From Nocardioides panacisoli (lineage in GTDB: Bacteria; Actinomycetota; Actinomycetes; Propionibacteriales; Nocardioidaceae), in NCBI RefSeq assembly GCF_019448235.1, contig NZ_CP080409.1, forward strand, positions 124,001-188,000: 64,000 bases of DNA. Reading direction: 5' to 3'. The translations under genes and the position numbers were made by a program. The first letter of the stretch is position 1; each line of letters opens with the position of its first letter. The notes below the pieces were generated by a model that was given only the letters and a program-made list of their open reading frames with translations, was not told where the DNA came from and made no database searches. Below, piece by piece: positions 31,656 to 40,868 of this stretch.

Positions 31656-32771
31656 GTGGCAGCCACCGACTTCGACTCCGCAATCAGCGAGCTCTCCGCG
31701 ACCATCCGCACGGTCGAGCAGGTGCTCGACCCGGCCGCGATGCAGCGCGAGATCGACGACCTCGGCGAGCAGGCGGCCGCCCCCGACCTGTGGGACGACC
31801 AGGCCAACGCCACGCGCGTCACAGGTCGGCTCTCGATGCTGCAGGGCCAGCTCGACCGGTTCAACGCCCTCAAGGAGCGGGTCGACGACCTGAGCGTGCT
31901 CGTCGAGCTCGCCGCCGAGGAGAACGACGCCGACGCCCGCGCCGAGGCCGACTCCGAGCTCGCCAAGCTCCGCAAGGCCGTGGACACCCTCGAGGTCCGC
32001 ACCCTCCTCAACGGCGAGTACGACGAGCGCGAGGCCCTGGTGACCATCCGCTCCGGCGCCGGCGGCGTCGACGCCGCCGACTTCGCCGAGATGCTGATGC
32101 GGATGTATGTCCGCTGGTCCGACCAGAACGGCTACAAGGTCGAGGTCTTCGACACCTCCTACGCCGAGGAGGCCGGCCTGAAGTCGGCCACCTTCGCCGT
32201 CCATGCGCCGTACGCCTACGGCACGCTCTCGGTCGAGGCCGGCACCCACCGGCTGGTGCGCATCAGCCCGTTCGACAACCAGGGCCGCCGCCAGACCAGC
32301 TTCGCCGCCGTCGAGGTCGTCCCCCTGCTGGAGCAGACCGACGACGTCGAGATCGCCGACGAGGACCTCAAGGTCGACGTCTACCGCTCCTCGGGCCCCG
32401 GCGGCCAGAGCGTCAACACCACCGACTCCGCGGTCCGGCTGACCCACATCCCCACCGGCACGGTCGTCAGCTGCCAGAACGAGAAGAGCCAGATCCAGAA
32501 CAAGGCCAGCGCCATGGTCATCCTCAAGGCCAAGCTGCTCGCGATGAAGCGGGCCGAGGAGGAGGCGCACCTCAAGGAGCTCAAGGGCGACGTCGCCGCC
32601 AGCTGGGGCGACCAGATGCGCAACTACGTGCTGCACCCCTACCAGGTGGTCAAGGACCTGCGCACCGGCCACGAGGTCGGCAACACCCAGGCCGTGTTCG
32701 ACGGCGGCATCGACGACTTCCTCGAGGCCGGCATCCGCTGGCGCCGCGGCGCCGACGCCGAGCAGAACTGA
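31656..32771 (+). CDS. prfB: Peptide chain release factor 2
   Basis: The 371-residue protein carries the RF2 anticodon-like tripeptide S-P-F ([10 protein letters not shown]) and the catalytic G-G-Q loop ([14 protein letters not shown]). It terminates at UGA and UAA on the ribosome. GTG at 31656 gives the usual length and fits the N-terminal start (D-F-D-S-A-I-S-E-L). There is no internal programmed frameshift, as is normal in actinomycetes. It precedes ftsEX as in many relatives. Confidence 0.95.
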   Translation: MAATDFDSAISELSATIRTVEQVLDPAAMQREIDDLGEQAAAPDLWDDQANATRVTGRLSMLQGQLDRFNALKERVDDLSVLVELAAEENDADARAEADSELAKLRKAVDTLEVRTLLNGEYDEREALVTIRSGAGGVDAADFAEMLMRMYVRWSDQNGYKVEVFDTSYAEEAGLKSATFAVHAPYAYGTLSVEAGTHRLVRISPFDNQGRRQTSFAAVEVVPLLEQTDDVEIADEDLKVDVYRSSGPGGQSVNTTDSAVRLTHIPTGTVVSCQNEKSQIQNKASAMVILKAKLLAMKRAEEEAHLKELKGDVAASWGDQMRNYVLHPYQVVKDLRTGHEVGNTQAVFDGGIDDFLEAGIRWRRGADAEQN

Positions 32772-32784
32772 CCGCCCGGGCCGC

Positions 32785-33396
32785 TCAGGTCCGCGCCGCC
32801 TCCGCGACCGCCACGCACCACGTGCCGGCCCGCTCCAGCAGCGCCTGCCGCGGCTCGCTGTTCGGCAGCGCCAGCGTGCACGACAGCCACGCGTCGCCGA
32901 ACAGCCCCCGGTAGGAGGCGAAGGTCCGGTTCGGGCCCTCGCACACCAGCGCCACGCTCGGGGCGCCGTACGCCGGCGCGTCGCCCCGCGCCTCGCAGTT
33001 CGACTCCGCGGTCGCCGCCTCGGCGAGCTCCCGGCCACGCGCCGGCGTCACCGGGGGAGCGAGCACCCACGCCCGCGCCTCCGGACCGTCCTCGGTCCGC
33101 AGCTGGCAGCCGTACTCGTGCACCACGCCCACCCCGGGCAACTCGTCACCGTCGACCCACACCGTCCGGTCGCTGACCTCGCCGCCGAGCACCTCGGTCA
33201 CCGGCTCCTCGGCGAGCAGGTCGCAGAACGGCCCCCGGGTGATCGCGATGGTGCTGGTGTCGACGTCCTCCAGCAGCGTCGGCTCGTACGCCGGCGGCGG
33301 GGCCGGGGCGGGTTCGTCGGTCAGCCACACTCCGGTGCCCACGAGCACCGCCGTCGCCCCGATGGCGGCGAGGACGGCATGGAGGGGGTGACGCAC
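32785..33396 (-). CDS. Secreted or membrane-anchored Cys-rich protein, DUF3558-like
   Basis: The 203-residue protein has an N-terminal hydrophobic helix (A-V-L-A-A-I-G-A-T-A-V-L-V-G-T-G-V), then a Pro-rich linker and an extracytoplasmic domain with six Cys (F-C-D-L, Y-G-C-Q-L, N-C-E-A, V-C-E-G, S-C-T-L, W-C-V-A), probably three disulphides. Two Cys-containing motifs around D-L-L and G-C resemble DUF3558 lipoproteins, but no lipobox is present. I chose GTG 33396 because the upstream extension lacks coding character. It is convergent with prfB. Confidence 0.65.
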   Translation of the reverse strand: MRHPLHAVLAAIGATAVLVGTGVWLTDEPAPAPPPAYEPTLLEDVDTSTIAITRGPFCDLLAEEPVTEVLGGEVSDRTVWVDGDELPGVGVVHEYGCQLRTEDGPEARAWVLAPPVTPARGRELAEAATAESNCEARGDAPAYGAPSVALVCEGPNRTFASYRGLFGDAWLSCTLALPNSEPRQALLERAGTWCVAVAEAART

Positions 33397-33476
33397 GCCT
33401 GCACTGTAGGCGGTGCGCGATGGCTCACACGTTCGCCTCCTGTGTCGGTTGGGTTCGGTCACGTACCGTCAGCCCG

Positions 33477-34160
33477 GTGATCCGCTTCGAGAAAGTCACC
33501 AAGCTCTACCCCGGCGGTGACCATCCCGCCCTGGACCGGGTGACGGTGGACATCGACAAGGGGGAGTTCGTCTACCTCGTCGGCCAGTCCGGCTCGGGCA
33601 AGTCGACCGCCCTGGCGATGGTGCTGCGCGAGGTGCGCCCCAGCGAGGGCCGCATCTACGTCGCCGGCAAGGAGATCAACCGCATGGCCGGGTGGAAGGT
33701 GCCGCGGCTGCGGCGCCAGATCGGCACCGTGTTCCAGGACTACCGGCTGCTGGCCAACAAGACCGTCTCCGAGAACGTCGCCTTCGCCCAGCAGGTCATC
33801 GGCAAGTCCAAGCGCGAGATCAAGCACGCCGTCCCCGAGACGCTCGAGCTGGTGGGTCTGGGCGACAAGGGCGGCCGGATGCCCGATGAGCTGTCCGGTG
33901 GTGAGCAGCAGCGCGTCGCGATCGCGCGCGCCTTCGTCAACGGCCCGATGATCCTCATCGCCGACGAGCCCACCGGCAACCTGGACCCGAGCACCTCGCA
34001 GGAGATCATGCACCTGCTGGAGGAGATCAACGGTCGCGGCACGACGATCGTGATGGCGACCCACGACAACGCCCTGGTGGACCGCAACCGCAAGCGCGTC
34101 GTGGAGCTGGTCCACGGCCGCGTGCAGCGCGACGACGCCGCCGGCGGGTACGCCGTCTGA
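33477..34160 (+). CDS. ftsE: Cell-division ATP-binding protein FtsE
   Basis: The 227-residue ABC ATPase has Walker A G-Q-S-G-S-G-K-S-T, signature L-S-G-G-E-Q-Q-R-V, Walker B M-I-L-I-A-D-E-P-T-G and the switch His (M-A-T-H-D). Start GTG 33477 (V-I-R-F-E-K-V-T-K-L-Y-P-G-G). FtsE works with FtsX in the cytoplasmic membrane to activate peptidoglycan hydrolases; the M23 protein downstream is the likely partner. Confidence 0.95.
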   Translation: MIRFEKVTKLYPGGDHPALDRVTVDIDKGEFVYLVGQSGSGKSTALAMVLREVRPSEGRIYVAGKEINRMAGWKVPRLRRQIGTVFQDYRLLANKTVSENVAFAQQVIGKSKREIKHAVPETLELVGLGDKGGRMPDELSGGEQQRVAIARAFVNGPMILIADEPTGNLDPSTSQEIMHLLEEINGRGTTIVMATHDNALVDRNRKRVVELVHGRVQRDDAAGGYAV

Positions 34161-34190
34161 GCGGCGCGAGAGGAATTCCGAGGTAGACCG

Positions 34191-35126
34191 ATGCAGTTGC
34201 GTTACGTCTTCAGTGAGTTGCGCCAGGGCCTGCGCCGCAACCTGTCCATGAACGTCGCCGTCGTGCTGACGCTGTTCGTGTCCCTCGCCCTCGCGGGCGG
34301 CGGACTGCTGCTGCAGCGGCAGGCGGACCGCACCGCGGAGGTGCTGGGCGACCAGCTCCAGATCATGGTCAACCTGTGCACCGTCGACGACCCCTCGGGC
34401 AACGCGAACTGCGCCGGGGGAGAGGTCACCGACCCCCAGCGCACCGAGGTCGAGCGGGCACTGGAGGAGTCCTCCGAGGTCGCGACGTATGAGTTCCAGA
34501 CCAAGGCGGAGGGCTTCGCCAAGGCCAAGGAGAGCTATCCCCCCGAGGTCTTCGAGGGCGAGGACCCGGTGATCAGCGAGGAGGACTGGCCCGCGGCGTA
34601 CTGGGTCACCCTCGAGGACCCGTCGGAGGCCGACGGCGTCACCAGTGCCGTCCGCGGCCTGGACGGGGTCAGCGGCGTGCAGGACCCACGCGACGAGCTG
34701 CGCAAGATCTTCGGGATCATCGACTCCCTCGAGATCGGCTCCTGGGCCGGCGCCGGCGTCCTGCTGGTCGCCGCGCTGCTGCTGGTGGCCAACACCATCC
34801 GTCTCGCCGCGATCGCGCGGCGCCGCGAGATCGAGATCATGCGCCTGGTCGGCGCCTCGACGCTCTACATCGCGCTGCCCTTCCTGCTGGAGGCGCTCGT
34901 CGCCGCGGTGGTGGGGGCGGGACTGGCCGCGCTCGCGCTCGCAGCCTTCCTCAAGCTGGCAATCATGGACGGCCTCGCCGAAGCCCTCGGGTTCCTGCCC
35001 TGGGTGGGGTGGGACGACTACGTCCAGGTGCTCATCGGCACCTGGCCGCCCGGCATCGCCCTGATCGCGCCCGCGCTGACCCTGATCCCGACACTCCTGT
35101 TGGCGAGGAAATACACCAGAGTGTGA
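34191..35126 (+). CDS. ftsX: Cell-division permease-like protein FtsX
   Basis: The 311-residue protein has four transmembrane helices: one near the N-terminus (V-A-V-V-L-T-L-F-V-S-L-A-L-A-G-G) and three at the C-terminus (G-A-G-V-L-L-V-A-A-L-L-L-V-A, F-L-L-E-A-L-V-A-A-V-V-G, I-A-L-I-A-P-A-L-T). A large extracellular loop of about 130 residues with two Cys (N-L-C, N-C-A) lies between. R-L-V-G-A-S is the conserved FtsX motif. It follows ftsE by 30 bases with a GAGGTAG-type ribosome site. Confidence 0.95.
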   Translation: MQLRYVFSELRQGLRRNLSMNVAVVLTLFVSLALAGGGLLLQRQADRTAEVLGDQLQIMVNLCTVDDPSGNANCAGGEVTDPQRTEVERALEESSEVATYEFQTKAEGFAKAKESYPPEVFEGEDPVISEEDWPAAYWVTLEDPSEADGVTSAVRGLDGVSGVQDPRDELRKIFGIIDSLEIGSWAGAGVLLVAALLLVANTIRLAAIARRREIEIMRLVGASTLYIALPFLLEALVAAVVGAGLAALALAAFLKLAIMDGLAEALGFLPWVGWDDYVQVLIGTWPPGIALIAPALTLIPTLLLARKYTRV

Positions 35127-35197
35127 TGCCCGGCGGTTACCGTCGAGTGGTTCCTCTTCCCCGGACCGCTGTGTCCCGAACACCGAAAGTTGACCCC

Positions 35198-36484
35198 GTG
35201 CGCTCCTTCCCCAGCGCCGAAGGGCTGACCCACACCCTTCGCACCCGCATACGTTCGCGACATCTCCCGTCGTTGCTCGCCCTCGTCGTCGCCAGTGCCC
35301 TGTTCGTGGTGCCGGCGGCGTTGGCCGACGACGACGATGACCTCGAGCGCTGGAAGAACAAGGTCGAGAAGAAGATCGAGGGCGCGGAGCACGACCTGCA
35401 CCGCTCGAGCAAGAAGGTCCAGCGCCTCAACGGCAAGCTCAGCAAGGCCGAGGGGCGGCTCAGGGCCTCCCGGTCACGACTGGACAACGTCCGGACGCAG
35501 CTGCACCAGGCCCGTGCGAAGTCCGACCGCGTGACCGCCCAGCTCCGGCAGGCCGAGCAGCGGCTGGAGCAGGTCTCCGCGGAGCTGGAGCAGGCACGCG
35601 AGGAGGTCAGCGTGCAGCGCGGGGAGGTCCGTACGACGGTCACCGACCTCGCCACCGACGGCGACCCCCGCGTGGAGGCGCTCACGTCGATGCTCGACAG
35701 CGGCTCGCTCGAGGAGCTGATGATCAAGCGCACCGCCGGCGAGCTGGTCGTCAACACCCAGTTCCGCTCCCTGGAGGACCTCGAGGCCGCCGAGGAGGCG
35801 ATGACCGAGCGCAAGCAGCAGGTGAAGCAGGCGCGCAACGCGGTCGCGTCGAAGAAGCGGCAGGCCGACCGGCTCGTCAGCCGCAAGCGTGACCTCGTGG
35901 GCGAGGCCGCCACGGTCAAGAAGCGCGTCCGCTCCCTGGTGACCTCCACCGCCAAGGCTCGCAAGTGGGCCGAGACGGCCCGCAACCACGACCGGATCGC
36001 CCTGCAGCGCCTGCAGAAGCGCGAGCGCTCGATCCGCCGCAAGATCCTCGCCGCCCGTGGCGCCAACGGTCGCTTCCGCGGCAACCCCGACGGCTACCTC
36101 CGCCGGCCCAGCAACGGTGCGATCAGCTCGCCGTTCGGCTATCGGACCCACCCGATCTACGGCTACCGCGGCCTGCACAACGGCACGGACTTCGCCGCCA
36201 GCTGTGGCTCCCCGCTTTACGCCGGCTCGGACGGCAAGGTCGTCCACGCCTACTACGACCAGGTCTACGGCTACCGCCTCTACCTGGACATCGGACGGGT
36301 CAACGGCAACCGGATCACGCTGGTCTACAACCACATGCGGGGTCTCCGCGCCAGCGCCGGTGCGACGTTCGCCCGCGGCGACGTCGTCGGTCGCGTCGGG
36401 ACCACGGGCTGGTCCACGGGCTGCCACCTCCACTTCACGGTGCTGCGCAACGGCAAGCCGGTCGACCCGATGGGCTATCTCTGA
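35198..36484 (+). CDS. Secreted M23 peptidase with coiled coil (EnvC/NlpD type)
   Basis: The 428-residue protein has a signal peptide ([18 protein letters not shown]), a long coiled coil over about residues 45-280, and a C-terminal LytM/M23 domain: S-P-F-G-Y-R, H-N-G-T-D-F-A, then H-L-H-F. Both zinc His motifs are intact, so it may be an active endopeptidase. The coiled coil is of the kind controlled by FtsEX. It sits directly downstream of ftsX, which supports that role (known pattern). GTG 35198 is preferred; a start at 35126 would overlap ftsX and place extra residues before the signal. Confidence 0.88.
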   Translation: MRSFPSAEGLTHTLRTRIRSRHLPSLLALVVASALFVVPAALADDDDDLERWKNKVEKKIEGAEHDLHRSSKKVQRLNGKLSKAEGRLRASRSRLDNVRTQLHQARAKSDRVTAQLRQAEQRLEQVSAELEQAREEVSVQRGEVRTTVTDLATDGDPRVEALTSMLDSGSLEELMIKRTAGELVVNTQFRSLEDLEAAEEAMTERKQQVKQARNAVASKKRQADRLVSRKRDLVGEAATVKKRVRSLVTSTAKARKWAETARNHDRIALQRLQKRERSIRRKILAARGANGRFRGNPDGYLRRPSNGAISSPFGYRTHPIYGYRGLHNGTDFAASCGSPLYAGSDGKVVHAYYDQVYGYRLYLDIGRVNGNRITLVYNHMRGLRASAGATFARGDVVGRVGTTGWSTGCHLHFTVLRNGKPVDPMGYL

Positions 36485-36507
36485 GCCTGGCTGGGAGAAT
36501 GCCGGGC

Positions 36508-37017
36508 ATGGCCAAGAAGTCGGGCAAGAAGCGCGCGCCCCAGGACACGGGGGACGGGCGGCAGATGATCGCGTCCAACCGCAGGGCGCGCCACGACTTC
36601 CACATCTCCGACACCTACGAGGCCGGCCTGGTGCTGCAGGGCACCGAGGTGAAGTCGCTGCGGATGGGTCGCGCGTCGCTCGCCGACGGCTTCGTCGACA
36701 TCGAGCGCGGGGAGGCGTGGCTGCACAACGTCCACATCCCCGAGTACAGCCAGGGCACGTGGACGAACCACGCCGCCCGCCGCAAGCGCAAGCTGCTGCT
36801 GCACCGGCTGGAGATCGACAAGATCGAGCGCCACGTCAACGCCAAGGGCTTCACGGTGGTGCCGCTCTCGCTGTACTTCGTCAAGGGACGCGCCAAGATC
36901 GAGCTCGGCCTGGCCAAGGGCAAGCAGACCTGGGACAAGCGCCAGACGATCGCCAAGCGCGAGGCCGACCGGGAGAAGCAGGCCGAGCTGGGCCGTCACC
37001 TCAAGGGCATGGACTGA
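36508..37017 (+). CDS. smpB: SsrA-binding protein SmpB
   Basis: The 169-residue protein has the OB-fold signatures [27 protein letters not shown] and the C-terminal basic tail ([14 protein letters not shown]). It brings tmRNA to stalled ribosomes. ATG 36508 has GGGAG ten bases upstream, which is better than ATG 36499. The tmRNA gene follows 70 bases downstream. Confidence 0.95.
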   Translation: MAKKSGKKRAPQDTGDGRQMIASNRRARHDFHISDTYEAGLVLQGTEVKSLRMGRASLADGFVDIERGEAWLHNVHIPEYSQGTWTNHAARRKRKLLLHRLEIDKIERHVNAKGFTVVPLSLYFVKGRAKIELGLAKGKQTWDKRQTIAKREADREKQAELGRHLKGMD

Positions 37018-37087
37018 CCCACCGTGCCGGAATACCGACGTGCTCCGGCTCGTTGGGACCACTAGAGTGTTCTTCACAACTCAAGAG

Positions 37088-37461
37088 GGGCTGATCGGTT
37101 TCGACTGGGGACGCTTGTCCCAGGTGAAGCGAGCCGAGGAGCCAGCGTCATCTCGTAAACGATCGCTGGGAACCAATAACTGCCGATTCCAAGCGCAGTT
37201 CCTTCGCTCTCGCCGCCTGATTGCGGTGATCGAAGCGTCAGTCAGGGCATCCGTCTCCGTCCCTGAACCTGGCGTCGACTAGGAGACTTGCTGGATCACT
37301 CCCGCCGGGAGGGTGATCCGGGACTAACTCCCGGCTGTGGTCCGTCGGCGACGTGTCCGTGCGAGCGCCGGGACCGAGCAACACGGTGATCACGGACTGC
37401 GCTCGGAGAAGACCTGGGTCAGTGCCCGAGGACGCGGGTTCGATTCCCGCCAGCTCCACCA
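37088..37461 (+). ncRNA. ssrA: tmRNA (transfer-messenger RNA)
   Basis: It begins GGGGCTGATCGGTTTCGAC and ends with the T-arm G-G-G-T-T-C-G-A-T-T-C-C-C and encoded CCA after GCTCCA; the two ends pair as the acceptor stem. The tag reading frame is at 37183-37221: A-D-S-K-R-S-S-F-A-L-A-A then TGA. It rescues stalled ribosomes with SmpB, and the tag directs proteolysis. The length of about 374 nt is normal. Confidence 0.95.
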
Positions 37462-37466
37462 ACCAA

Positions 37467-37503
37467 CGAAGCGGCGTGCCCCGACCGGGGTCACGCCGCT
37501 TCG
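37467..37503 (+). terminator. Terminator of ssrA
   Basis: A perfect 12-bp stem (CGAAGCGGCGTG with CACGCCGCTTCG) continues inward through CCCC/GGGG after one bulged T, with loop GACC, six bases after the tmRNA CCA end. A very stable intrinsic terminator without a long T-run. Confidence 0.85.
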
Positions 37504-37541
37504 TCGTGCCGGGGGCGCCGAGGCGCGCGGTCCGGGGCTGC

Positions 37542-38210
37542 TCAGCCCAGGCGCCAGCCACCGTCGGTCGGGATGATCGCCCCGTGGACGTAGGACGCCT
37601 CGGGGGAGGCGAGCCACCACACCGCGGCCGCGGCCTCCTCGGGTCGCCCCAGCCGCCGGGCGGGCACGTCCCGGCGTACCGCAGCCCGGAAGTCCGGGTC
37701 GGCGACCGTCTCGGGCGGGAAGTAGGAGGGGTTCTCGATGTAGTTCGGGGCGATCCCGTTGACCCGGATCCCGTCGGGGGCCAGCTCGCGGGCGACGCCC
37801 TCCACGAAGGCGACCTGCGCGGCGCGGGCCGTCTGGTAGCCCGTGATCGGGTTGCCCGCCGCGCGCAGTGCGGTCGCCGAGGTCGGGACGACGATCGCGC
37901 CCCCGCCGGCGTCGCGCATCGCGGGCACGCACGCATCCACCAACCAGAACAGCGGGTGCACCAGTCGTTCGAAGAGCTGCCGCAGGGTCGCGTCGTCGTG
38001 CTCGGCGGCGGGTGCGACGGTGATCGGGACCTCGAGGTTGGCCACCACCACGTCGAAGGGGCCGTGCTCGGCGACCACGGCGTGCGCCTCCTCGCGCGAG
38101 CGCAGCGGCTCCTCGAGCGCGACCACGTCCTCACCCTCCGCACGGAAGCGCGGCACCACCCCGGGCCCGAGGAACTCCCCGGCCTCGGTGACGAGGACCC
38201 GGCGCGTCAC
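37542..38210 (-). CDS. Halohydrin dehalogenase-like SDR protein
   Basis: The 222-residue SDR-fold protein lacks the Gly-rich NAD motif; the start reads V-L-V-T-E-A-G-E-F-L-G-P-G. The catalytic region is T-S-A-T-A-L then G-Y-Q-T-A-R, so the usual Lys is Arg, giving a Ser-Tyr-Arg set. The following A-P-N-Y-I-E-N-P-S-Y-F-P-P-E-T resembles the halide-site segment of HheC-type halohydrin dehalogenases (recalled as P-N-Y followed by S-P-Y-F). There is one extra residue between Ser and Tyr. These enzymes convert halohydrins to epoxides. GTG 38210 overlaps the upstream gene's stop. It might instead be a divergent SDR. Confidence 0.65.
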   Translation of the reverse strand: MTRRVLVTEAGEFLGPGVVPRFRAEGEDVVALEEPLRSREEAHAVVAEHGPFDVVVANLEVPITVAPAAEHDDATLRQLFERLVHPLFWLVDACVPAMRDAGGGAIVVPTSATALRAAGNPITGYQTARAAQVAFVEGVARELAPDGIRVNGIAPNYIENPSYFPPETVADPDFRAAVRRDVPARRLGRPEEAAAAVWWLASPEASYVHGAIIPTDGGWRLG

Positions 38211-38860
38211 GCCCGGGCAGCGATCGCGTCGGTGATCGTGTCCTCGCCCGAGACCAGGTTCCACTGGTGGTGGATGGTCCGGTCGTCCTCGAGCACCGCT
38301 GCCAGCACCGCGGCCACGTCGGCACGCGGCACCTCGGCCCGCTCCACGTCGGGACCCAGCGCCACCCTGCCGGTGCCGGGCTCGTCGGTGAGGCGTCCGG
38401 GCCGGATGATCGTCCAGTCCAGGTCGCTGCGTCGTACGGCGATGTCCGCGTCACGCTTGGCGGCGACGTACGCCGCCCACACCTCGCCCGCGTCCTCGGG
38501 CACGGGCTGGTCGACGTTGATCGCCGAGACCTGCACGAAGCGACGGATCCCGGCCAGGTGGGCGCCGTCCATCGACTTCAGCGAGCCCTCGAGGTCCACG
38601 GTCTGCTTGCGGTCCTTGTTGCCGTCCGCGCCCGCGCCGGCGGTGAACACCACGGCCTCGCAGCCTCCGAAGGCGGCGGCGTACGCCGGGGCCTCCTCCT
38701 GCTCGAGGTCCAGCAGCCGCGCCTCGGCGCCGAGCTCCTCGAGCTCGGCGCGGTACTCGGCACTGCGGACCAGGGCGACCGGGGTGTGCCCGGCCGCGGC
38801 CAACAACGGATGCAACTGCAGGGCGATCTTTCCGTGACCGCCGACGATCGCGATACGCAC
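38207..38860 (-). CDS. NAD(P)-binding atypical SDR (NmrA/YwnB-like)
   Basis: The 217-residue protein opens M-R-I-A-I-V-G-G-H-G-K-I-A-L-Q-L, an atypical-SDR Gly motif. It continues with V-V-F-T-A-G-A-G, F-V-Q-V-S-A-I-N, Y-V-A-A-K-R-D-A-D and W-T-I-I-R-P-G-R-L, so a Y-x-x-x-K pair is present. It binds NAD(P) and may act as a reductase or redox sensor; the substrate is unknown. Its stop overlaps the halohydrin dehalogenase-like gene, making a two-gene operon. Confidence 0.8.
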   Translation of the reverse strand: MRIAIVGGHGKIALQLHPLLAAAGHTPVALVRSAEYRAELEELGAEARLLDLEQEEAPAYAAAFGGCEAVVFTAGAGADGNKDRKQTVDLEGSLKSMDGAHLAGIRRFVQVSAINVDQPVPEDAGEVWAAYVAAKRDADIAVRRSDLDWTIIRPGRLTDEPGTGRVALGPDVERAEVPRADVAAVLAAVLEDDRTIHHQWNLVSGEDTITDAIAARA

Positions 38861-39207
38861 GCCCCCAATCTACGAGGCGCCGGAAAGCACCCGGTCGGCC
38901 CGTTGCCCCTGTCGCTCCGGCGCCGGTGATGGTTTGATCGGGGGATCGTGGTGTGCCACGTCACACCGCTGCTCCCGCGCGGCTCGGGCCGCACCGACAC
39001 CCCCTGGGGGACCGCCATGGGCGCCCGACCCGCCACCAGCCACCGCCGCGAGACCCGACGGCTCAGCGTGCTCTTCCGCCGCCGCCGCAAGCGCCGACGA
39101 CGGGTCGCCACCGTCTCCATCCCGCGCCACTGACGGCCAGGAGCACGGGCGACGTGAGTTCACGGCGAGGTCGCCGAGAGGTCACGTCGATCCGCTGTGC
39201 TCGCCCG

Positions 39208-40371
39208 GTGACCACTTCTCGGACCCCCGCCCCTGCCCTCCACCGACCCCGCCGCGCCCGCATCCTCGCCGGGCTCACCGCACTCGCGGCCCTCCTCGCC
39301 ACCCCCGTCCTGGTCGGCACCACCCCGGCCCACGCCGACCCGAGCACCACCGGCCGGGCGCACGCCGGACACGGCGACCCGCTGGTCATCGCCCACCGCG
39401 GGGCCTCCGGCTACCGGCCCGAGCACACGCTCGCGGCGTACGAGCTCGCCATCGAGATGGGCGCCGACCACATCGAGCCCGACCTCGTCCCCACCAAGGA
39501 CGGCGTGCTGGTCGCACGCCACGAGAACGAGATCGGAGGCACCACCGACGTCGCCGACCGCCCCGAGTTCGCCGACCGCCGCACCACCAAGACCATCGAC
39601 GGCCGCTCGGTCACCGGCTGGTTCACCGAGGACTTCACCCTGGCCGAGCTCAAGACGCTGCGTGCGGTGGAGCGGCTGCCGGGAGTCCGTCCCGACAGCG
39701 CGGCGTACGACGGCCGCTTCCAGGTGCCCACCTTCGAGGAGGTCCTCGACCTCGTCCAGCGCGTCGAGGCCGAGACCGGCCGCGTCGTCGGCCTCGCGCC
39801 CGAGACCAAGCACCCGACCTACTTCGACCGCCTCGGGCTGTCGCCGGAGGAGCCACTGGTCGCGACGCTGCACGCGCACGGCCTGCGCACGAAGAAGGAC
39901 CCGGTGGTGCTGCAGTCCTTCGAGGTCACCAACCTGCGCGAGCTGGACCGCATGACGCGGCTGCCGATCGCCCAGCTCCTGGGCAGCGGAGCGCCGTACG
40001 ACCAGGTCGCCGCGGGGACCGGCCTCACCTACGCCGACATGCGCACCCGTGCCGGCCTCAGGGCCGTCTCGAAGTACGCCGACTGGCTCGCCCCGGAGAA
40101 GAGCCAGGTGCTGCCCCGCACGGCCCACGGCACGGTGGGCGAGCCGAGCGGACTGGTCGCCGACGCGCACCGCGCCGGGCTGCTCGTGGTCGTCTACACG
40201 CTGCGTGCGGAGAACCAGTTCATGCCCGCCGACTACCGCAGCGACGGCGGCCCGAACGAGTTCGGCGACCTCGCGGCCGAGATCACCGACCTGCTCGACC
40301 TCGGCGTGGACGCGGTGTTCTCCGACCACCCGGACCTCGCCGTCGCCGCACGCGACGACTGGCTGGACTGA
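39208..40371 (+). CDS. Secreted glycerophosphodiester phosphodiesterase
   Basis: The 387-residue protein has a signal peptide (I-L-A-G-L-T-A-L-A-A-L-L-A-T-P-V) and a GDPD domain: I-A-H-R-G-A-S-G-Y-R-P-E-H-T, the metal site I-E-P-D-L-V-P-T-K-D-G and V-A-R-H-E-N-E-I. The C-terminal V-D-A-V-F-S-D-H-P-D closes the barrel. It hydrolyses glycerophosphodiesters outside the cell. GTG 39208 puts the signal near the N-terminus; GTG 39154 has a better ribosome site (CAGGAG) and would add 18 residues. Confidence 0.88.
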   Translation: MTTSRTPAPALHRPRRARILAGLTALAALLATPVLVGTTPAHADPSTTGRAHAGHGDPLVIAHRGASGYRPEHTLAAYELAIEMGADHIEPDLVPTKDGVLVARHENEIGGTTDVADRPEFADRRTTKTIDGRSVTGWFTEDFTLAELKTLRAVERLPGVRPDSAAYDGRFQVPTFEEVLDLVQRVEAETGRVVGLAPETKHPTYFDRLGLSPEEPLVATLHAHGLRTKKDPVVLQSFEVTNLRELDRMTRLPIAQLLGSGAPYDQVAAGTGLTYADMRTRAGLRAVSKYADWLAPEKSQVLPRTAHGTVGEPSGLVADAHRAGLLVVVYTLRAENQFMPADYRSDGGPNEFGDLAAEITDLLDLGVDAVFSDHPDLAVAARDDWLD

Positions 40372-40396
40372 ACCCGACACCGATCGCCACCGCAGT

Positions 40397-40422
40397 GCCG
40401 GACCCGACAGCACGGGTCCGGC
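40397..40422 (+). terminator. Hairpin after the GDPD gene
   Basis: GCCGGACCC and GGGTCCGGC form a perfect 9-bp GC stem with an eight-base loop, 26 bases after the GDPD stop and just before the HIT gene. Confidence 0.7.
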
Positions 40423-40442
40423 GCTGCCCTATCCTCGGCCGC

Positions 40443-40868
40443 ATGGCCGAGTGCGTCTTCTGTGCGATCGCGGCGGGCGACGCCCCGGCCGACGTCGTCC
40501 TCGACGAGCCCGACCTGCTCGCCTTCCTCGACCGCCGGCCGCTGTTCAAGGGCCACGTCCTGCTCGTCCCGCGGCACCACGTCGAGACGCTGCCCGACCT
40601 CCCCGCCGGCCAGCGCGACGGCTTCCTCGCCGCCGGGCAGGGCCTCGCGACCGCGATGATCGAGGCGTTGGGGGCACAGGGCAGCTTCTGCGCGATCAAC
40701 AACACCGTCAGCCAGTCGGTGCCGCACCTGCACCTGCACGTCGTGCCGCGCACCAAGGGCGACGGGCTGCGCGGCTTCTTCTGGCCCCGGCGCAGGTACG
40801 CCGACGGCGAGGCCGCCTCCTACGCCGCCCGGCTCCGCGACGCCTACCGGCCGGGGGACCCGGCATGA
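40443..40868 (+). CDS. HIT-family nucleotide hydrolase/transferase
   Basis: The 141-residue protein has the HIT motif H-L-H-L-H-V-V-P and an N-terminal C-V-F-C pair that usually binds zinc in the HinT-like branch. R-R-P-L-F-K-G-H-V-L-L-V-P-R-H-H is also typical. It should cleave AMP or similar groups from small phosphoramidates or dinucleotides in the cytoplasm. ATG 40443; its stop overlaps the antiporter start. Confidence 0.9.
   Translation: MAECVFCAIAAGDAPADVVLDEPDLLAFLDRRPLFKGHVLLVPRHHVETLPDLPAGQRDGFLAAGQGLATAMIEALGAQGSFCAINNTVSQSVPHLHLHVVPRTKGDGLRGFFWPRRRYADGEAASYAARLRDAYRPGDPA

Noticed and set aside
38948..39133. Arg-rich ORF of 61 residues (or 38 from ATG 39019)
   Set aside because: The composition is a run of Arg from GC-rich leader sequence, and no homologue or ribosome site is clear. 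It cannot be excluded, but it is not supported.
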